A stretch of DNA of 64,000 bases from CAWFXC01 sp963819735. GTDB taxonomy: Bacteria; Actinomycetota; Acidimicrobiia; IMCC26256; DASPTH01. A program made the translations under genes and the position numbers. Of this stretch, positions 61,114 to 64,000 are shown piece by piece. The notes below the pieces were generated by a model. That model was not told the origin of the DNA and ran no database searches. It saw nothing but the letters and a program-made list of their open reading frames with translations. The stretch lies in NCBI GenBank assembly GCA_963819735.1, contig CAWFXC010000001.1, forward strand, positions 186,001 to 250,000. The letters run 5' to 3'. How positions within the stretch are numbered: position 1 is the first letter of the stretch; each line of letters starts with the position of its first letter.

Positions 61114-62433
61114 TCACGTAGCGAGACGGGCAAGCGTGAAGATGGCCAAACCCGCGAGCCCTCCGACGATGGTGCCGTTGATCCGGATGAATTGCAGGTC
61201 ACGGCCGAGAAGCAGTTCCAGCTTGTCGGAAGTCTCCTCCGGATCCCAATGGGCGATGGTGCCACTGACGAGCTGTGCGATATCGCCCTCGAACCGGGTT
61301 ACGGCGTAGGTGATTGCGCGCGCCATCGCATCTTCGGCGTGTCGCTGCAGATGCCGATCTTCCTGGTAGCGAGCTGCCAGTGTTGTGACCGCACAGGCAA
61401 TCCAGATCTGTAGGTCCGAGTCGGGACGCCCGGTCTCTGCCACGAGATGATCCCGGGCTCGCGTCGTGAACATCGCAACCCAGTCGTGCCAGGTGGTACT
61501 CGTGACGAGCTGCAGTTTCAGCTCCTCGCCGATCGCCACGAGTTGGGGCGAGGTGCGGAGTTCCTGGGTGAGTGCGACGAGTTGCTCGTCGAGAGCTCTC
61601 CGCAAACGGTGCTCCGCATGCTCGGTCATGTCGCTGAGCAGCAGCAGTGCGCGGTCGAGAAGACGATCAAAGAGGCGGTCCTCGATGCTGGCCGGCAACC
61701 ACCAGGGCGCTTCGGAACGAAAATGCGCCTGGAGAAGTTCTCGTTGCGCGGCGAGCATCTGGTACACGTTCCGGAGAGCGGCGTCGACGGCAGGTTCATG
61801 ACGTCGTGCGGTGATTGCTTCGGCGAGGACCCGACCCGCCAGCTCATTCAGTGGCACCGCGTCGATCGCGTTGCGGAGTTGGGCGTCGACCACGCGTGCG
61901 AGGTCGTCGTCACTCACTTTCGCGGCGAGTTGGGCGAGAAGGTCGGTTGTCGTCGATGCGATCACCGCCGCGTTGTCCGGCTCGGCGAGCCATGCTGCGG
62001 CGCGTTCGACGCTGCGGGTCGAACGCAACCGCTGGATCACGACATCTGCGTTGAGGAAGTTCTCCTGGACGAACGTGGCCAGCGTGCGTCCAAAGTCGTC
62101 CTTTCGTTGGCTGATGATGGCGGTATGTGGGATCGGCATCCCGAGAGGGTGACGAAACAACGCCGTGATCGCGAACCAGTCCGCGATGCCGCCGACCATT
62201 GCCGCCTCCGCTGCGGCCTTGACGTACGGCACCCACGCGCCCGACGGTCCAGTGATGGTGAGGACAGCGAATGCAACTGTGACCAGACCAAGGAGTAGTG
62301 AAGCCCGACGCTTCATCTGTCGAAGGGCGGCCCGACGCCCAGCTTCGTTGCTCGGAGACGGAAGCGACGCCGGAGAGCTGTCGGCTGCGCGTGGACAGTC
62401 CCGCACCAGGTCGGAGGGTGAAGTTTGAGTCAC
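61114..62433 (-). CDS. DUF445 membrane protein
   Basis: A 439-residue DUF445 protein. One membrane helix near residue 45 (LLLGLVTVAFAVLTITG) is followed by the family block AAAEAAMVGGIADWFAITAL and FRHPLGMPIPHTAIISQRKD, a long helical central region, and a C-terminal helix (TIVGGLAGLAIFTLARLAT). The function of DUF445 is unknown. GTG 62,433 was taken as start, although the frame opens at 62,451 and ribosome-binding support is weak. The gene is intact, unlike the frameshifted ones to its left. Confidence 0.88.
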   Translation of the reverse strand: MTQTSPSDLVRDCPRAADSSPASLPSPSNEAGRRAALRQMKRRASLLLGLVTVAFAVLTITGPSGAWVPYVKAAAEAAMVGGIADWFAITALFRHPLGMPIPHTAIISQRKDDFGRTLATFVQENFLNADVVIQRLRSTRSVERAAAWLAEPDNAAVIASTTTDLLAQLAAKVSDDDLARVVDAQLRNAIDAVPLNELAGRVLAEAITARRHEPAVDAALRNVYQMLAAQRELLQAHFRSEAPWWLPASIEDRLFDRLLDRALLLLSDMTEHAEHRLRRALDEQLVALTQELRTSPQLVAIGEELKLQLVTSTTWHDWVAMFTTRARDHLVAETGRPDSDLQIWIACAVTTLAARYQEDRHLQRHAEDAMARAITYAVTRFEGDIAQLVSGTIAHWDPEETSDKLELLLGRDLQFIRINGTIVGGLAGLAIFTLARLAT

Positions 62434-62663
62434 ACGGAACCTGTACCCCAATCGACGCAGTCTCGACTACGAGTACGTGGCTGGCACTTGCCTACCGCCA
62501 GCGCATGGAGGCGCAGCCCGGCGGCTCCCCGGGCGTCGAGCGGGCCGTCCGGCACGAGGAGTACGTCGTGCTCGGCGCCGTCCGACAGTGGCGTCGGAGC
62601 GGAAGGACGGCTACCCGGGAGCGTCGAGGATTCCGGTCTTGCCGAATTGGGCAGCCAGATCTC

Positions 62664-64000
62664 GTGCCTGACGCTACGGCGGTGGACTACGCCGACGATT
62701 CCGCTCCGGACGATCGCGCGCGCCGCCGCGCCGTGATCGCACTCGCCGCCGTGTTGGCCCTCGACGGCGCGGACCGCACGGCGTTGGGCGCGCTCGCGCC
62801 GGCGCTCATGGCCGAGTTCAGCGTGGGGAACGCCGCGATCGGGCTCTTGGCCGGCGCCTTCGCGATCGTCGGCGCAATCGCCATCGTGCCGATTGGGATC
62901 CTGACCGACCGCGCTCGGCGCATCACGATCCTCGTCGTGTGCATCGCGATCTGGTGCCTCGCGATGGGTGTGGCGGCGGCCGCGTGGACGTTCCTACTGC
63001 TCTTCCTGGCCCGGGTCACGCTCGGTGTGCTCACCGCCGCGGGAGGACCGCCGATCACGTCCATCGTCGGAGACCTGTTCCCAGCCGACGTACGCGGCCG
63101 GGTCCTCGGGTGGGTCAAGAGCGGGGAGTTGGTGGGCGCTGGTGCCGGCTTCCTCGTGGCGGGTGTCGTGGTGTGGCTGACGTCGTGGCGCGGTGTCTTC
63201 GCCGTGCTCGCGGTGTTAGGTCTCATCGTCGCGTGGCTTGTAGCGCGGGTACCGGAACCCGGCCGGGGCGGCGAGAACGACGCCACGGGCGAAGCGGGCG
63301 GGGGTGTCAACCCGCCATCCCAACTCCACGAGCTCGTGGAAGCCGATGACGTCGACGCCAAGCAGGAGCTGATCCTCGAAGGCGACCAGTCCGAACTGGC
63401 CCTCAAGCCCGCGTTGGAATACGTGCTGAAGGTGAAGACCGTCGTGATGGTCATCGCCGCCGCCGCCCTCGGCGACGTGTTCTTCACCGGGTTGCAGGTG
63501 TTCGGCGTCCTGTTCCTGGTCGCGCAGTTCGGGATCTCGGTGTCGCAGGCGGCAATCTTGATCCCGCTGGTGGGTGTGGGCGGCTTCGTCGGTGTCCTGG
63601 CCGGTGGCCGCCTCGGCGACGAATTGATTGAACGCGGGGTCCTGGCCGGTCGCATCCATGTCGGGGTCTGGAGCTACCTGGTCGCGTCCGTGCTGCTCGT
63701 GCCGGTGTTCGTGGTCTCGTCGCTCGTGGTCGCGCTGCCGTTCCTCGTGCTGGCCGGCGGGTTCCTCACCGCGCCGATTGCACCGTTGGAGGCGGCGCGC
63801 CTCGATGTGGTCCACCCGCAGCTCCGCGGTCGCACCGAAAGCGCACGGATGATCGCTCGAGTGGCGGCACAAGCATCGGCCCCCGTCGTCTTCGGCGTAC
63901 TCTCGAGCCAACTCGGAGGCGGTGGAGCCGCAGGGCTGCAGCTGGCATTCCTCTTGATGCTGCCCCTCCTCGCTGCGAGCTCCGTGTGCCTGATGATCGC
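62664..64000 (+). CDS. MFS transporter (3' partial)
   Basis: A major-facilitator protein that runs off the right edge. It has an N-terminal GADRTALGALAPALMAEFSV region, the MFS loop motif GILTDRARRITIL between helices 2 and 3, and ten or so hydrophobic helices. A long charged central loop (about residues 205-255) separates the two halves, and GGRLGDELIERG repeats the loop motif in the second half. GTG 62,664 or GTG 62,682 could be the start. The substrate is unknown. The 230 bp before it hold an open frame without recognised homology. Confidence 0.85.
   Translation, partial: MPDATAVDYADDSAPDDRARRRAVIALAAVLALDGADRTALGALAPALMAEFSVGNAAIGLLAGAFAIVGAIAIVPIGILTDRARRITILVVCIAIWCLAMGVAAAAWTFLLLFLARVTLGVLTAAGGPPITSIVGDLFPADVRGRVLGWVKSGELVGAGAGFLVAGVVVWLTSWRGVFAVLAVLGLIVAWLVARVPEPGRGGENDATGEAGGGVNPPSQLHELVEADDVDAKQELILEGDQSELALKPALEYVLKVKTVVMVIAAAALGDVFFTGLQVFGVLFLVAQFGISVSQAAILIPLVGVGGFVGVLAGGRLGDELIERGVLAGRIHVGVWSYLVASVLLVPVFVVSSLVVALPFLVLAGGFLTAPIAPLEAARLDVVHPQLRGRTESARMIARVAAQASAPVVFGVLSSQLGGGGAAGLQLAFLLMLPLLAASSVCLMI

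Noticed and set aside
62434..62663. Open frame upstream of the MFS gene (TWLALAYRQRMEAQPGGSPG...)
   Set aside because: No recognisable family; could be an N-terminal extension or a remnant but nothing supports it.
1..64000. CRISPR arrays, tRNA/rRNA genes, insertion sequences, prophage or plasmid origin
   Set aside because: No regularly spaced repeats, tRNA-like cloverleaf, transposase or integrase motif was recognised on reading; an automated tRNA/IS search would be needed to exclude them fully.

Overview
The window is a high-GC actinobacterial chromosome segment. Dense translational coupling, GTG starts, F420/LLM enzymes, P450s, many CoA-ester enzymes and an actinobacterial-type [NiFe] hydrogenase suggest Acidimicrobiia or a related soil/aquatic actinobacterium; this assignment is inferred. 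No rRNA, tRNA, CRISPR array, transposase or phage gene was recognised.

Region 1 (1-23,100) is a catabolic block for lipid-, steroid- or terpenoid-like acids. It holds a DUF35/thiolase-like pair, a DUF427-thioesterase fusion, a FadR-type GntR regulator, a MaoC-type hydratase, an LLM F420 oxidoreductase, two cytochromes P450, a GMC oxidoreductase, two amidohydrolase-2 proteins, an enoyl-CoA hydratase, two acyl-CoA ligases (one frameshifted), a single and a fused double CaiB/BaiF CoA-transferase, and an N-acyl-D-amino-acid deacylase-like protein.

Region 2 (23,100-28,500) is a HAD hydrolase plus an SsuABC/TauABC-type sulfonate uptake operon ending in a TauD/TfdA dioxygenase, with a second TauD/TfdA dioxygenase divergent from it. 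Region 3 (28,500-33,500) has a ChrA-type chromate transporter, a DUF302 protein, a VOC-family remnant and two uncharacterised proteins.

Region 4 (33,500-54,200) is the centrepiece: a group 1h (actinobacterial, high-affinity, O2-tolerant type) [NiFe]-hydrogenase locus, almost all on the minus strand. One run starts at 47,264: a SIS-HypC fusion, a GmhA-like SIS protein, hypE, hypF, small subunit, large subunit, NifU-like, DUF5947, DUF6084, an unknown protein (frameshifted), endopeptidase, a 34-aa membrane peptide, YceI, hypC, a small membrane protein and hypD. A second run starts at 54,164: a CbiMQO-type nickel ECF transporter, a Fur-family (Nur-like) regulator, hypA, hypB, a PadR-YceI fusion regulator with its own candidate promoter/operator, and a small membrane protein. 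A PAS-PAS protein lies between the runs on the plus strand. Together these cover nickel import, metal sensing, cofactor synthesis and insertion, proteolytic maturation, and the structural subunits.

Region 5 (54,200-64,000) starts with a structured intergenic region and a GAF-GAF-PP2C phosphatase, then small stress-type genes. Between 56.5 and 61.1 kb almost every gene carries a frameshift, and a UdgX-like uracil-DNA glycosylase gene has an internal segment of about 120 bp inverted. DUF72, YihY/BrkB-type, DUF445 and a 3'-truncated MFS gene complete the window. The broken genes may be real decay or consensus/assembly errors; the sequence alone cannot decide.
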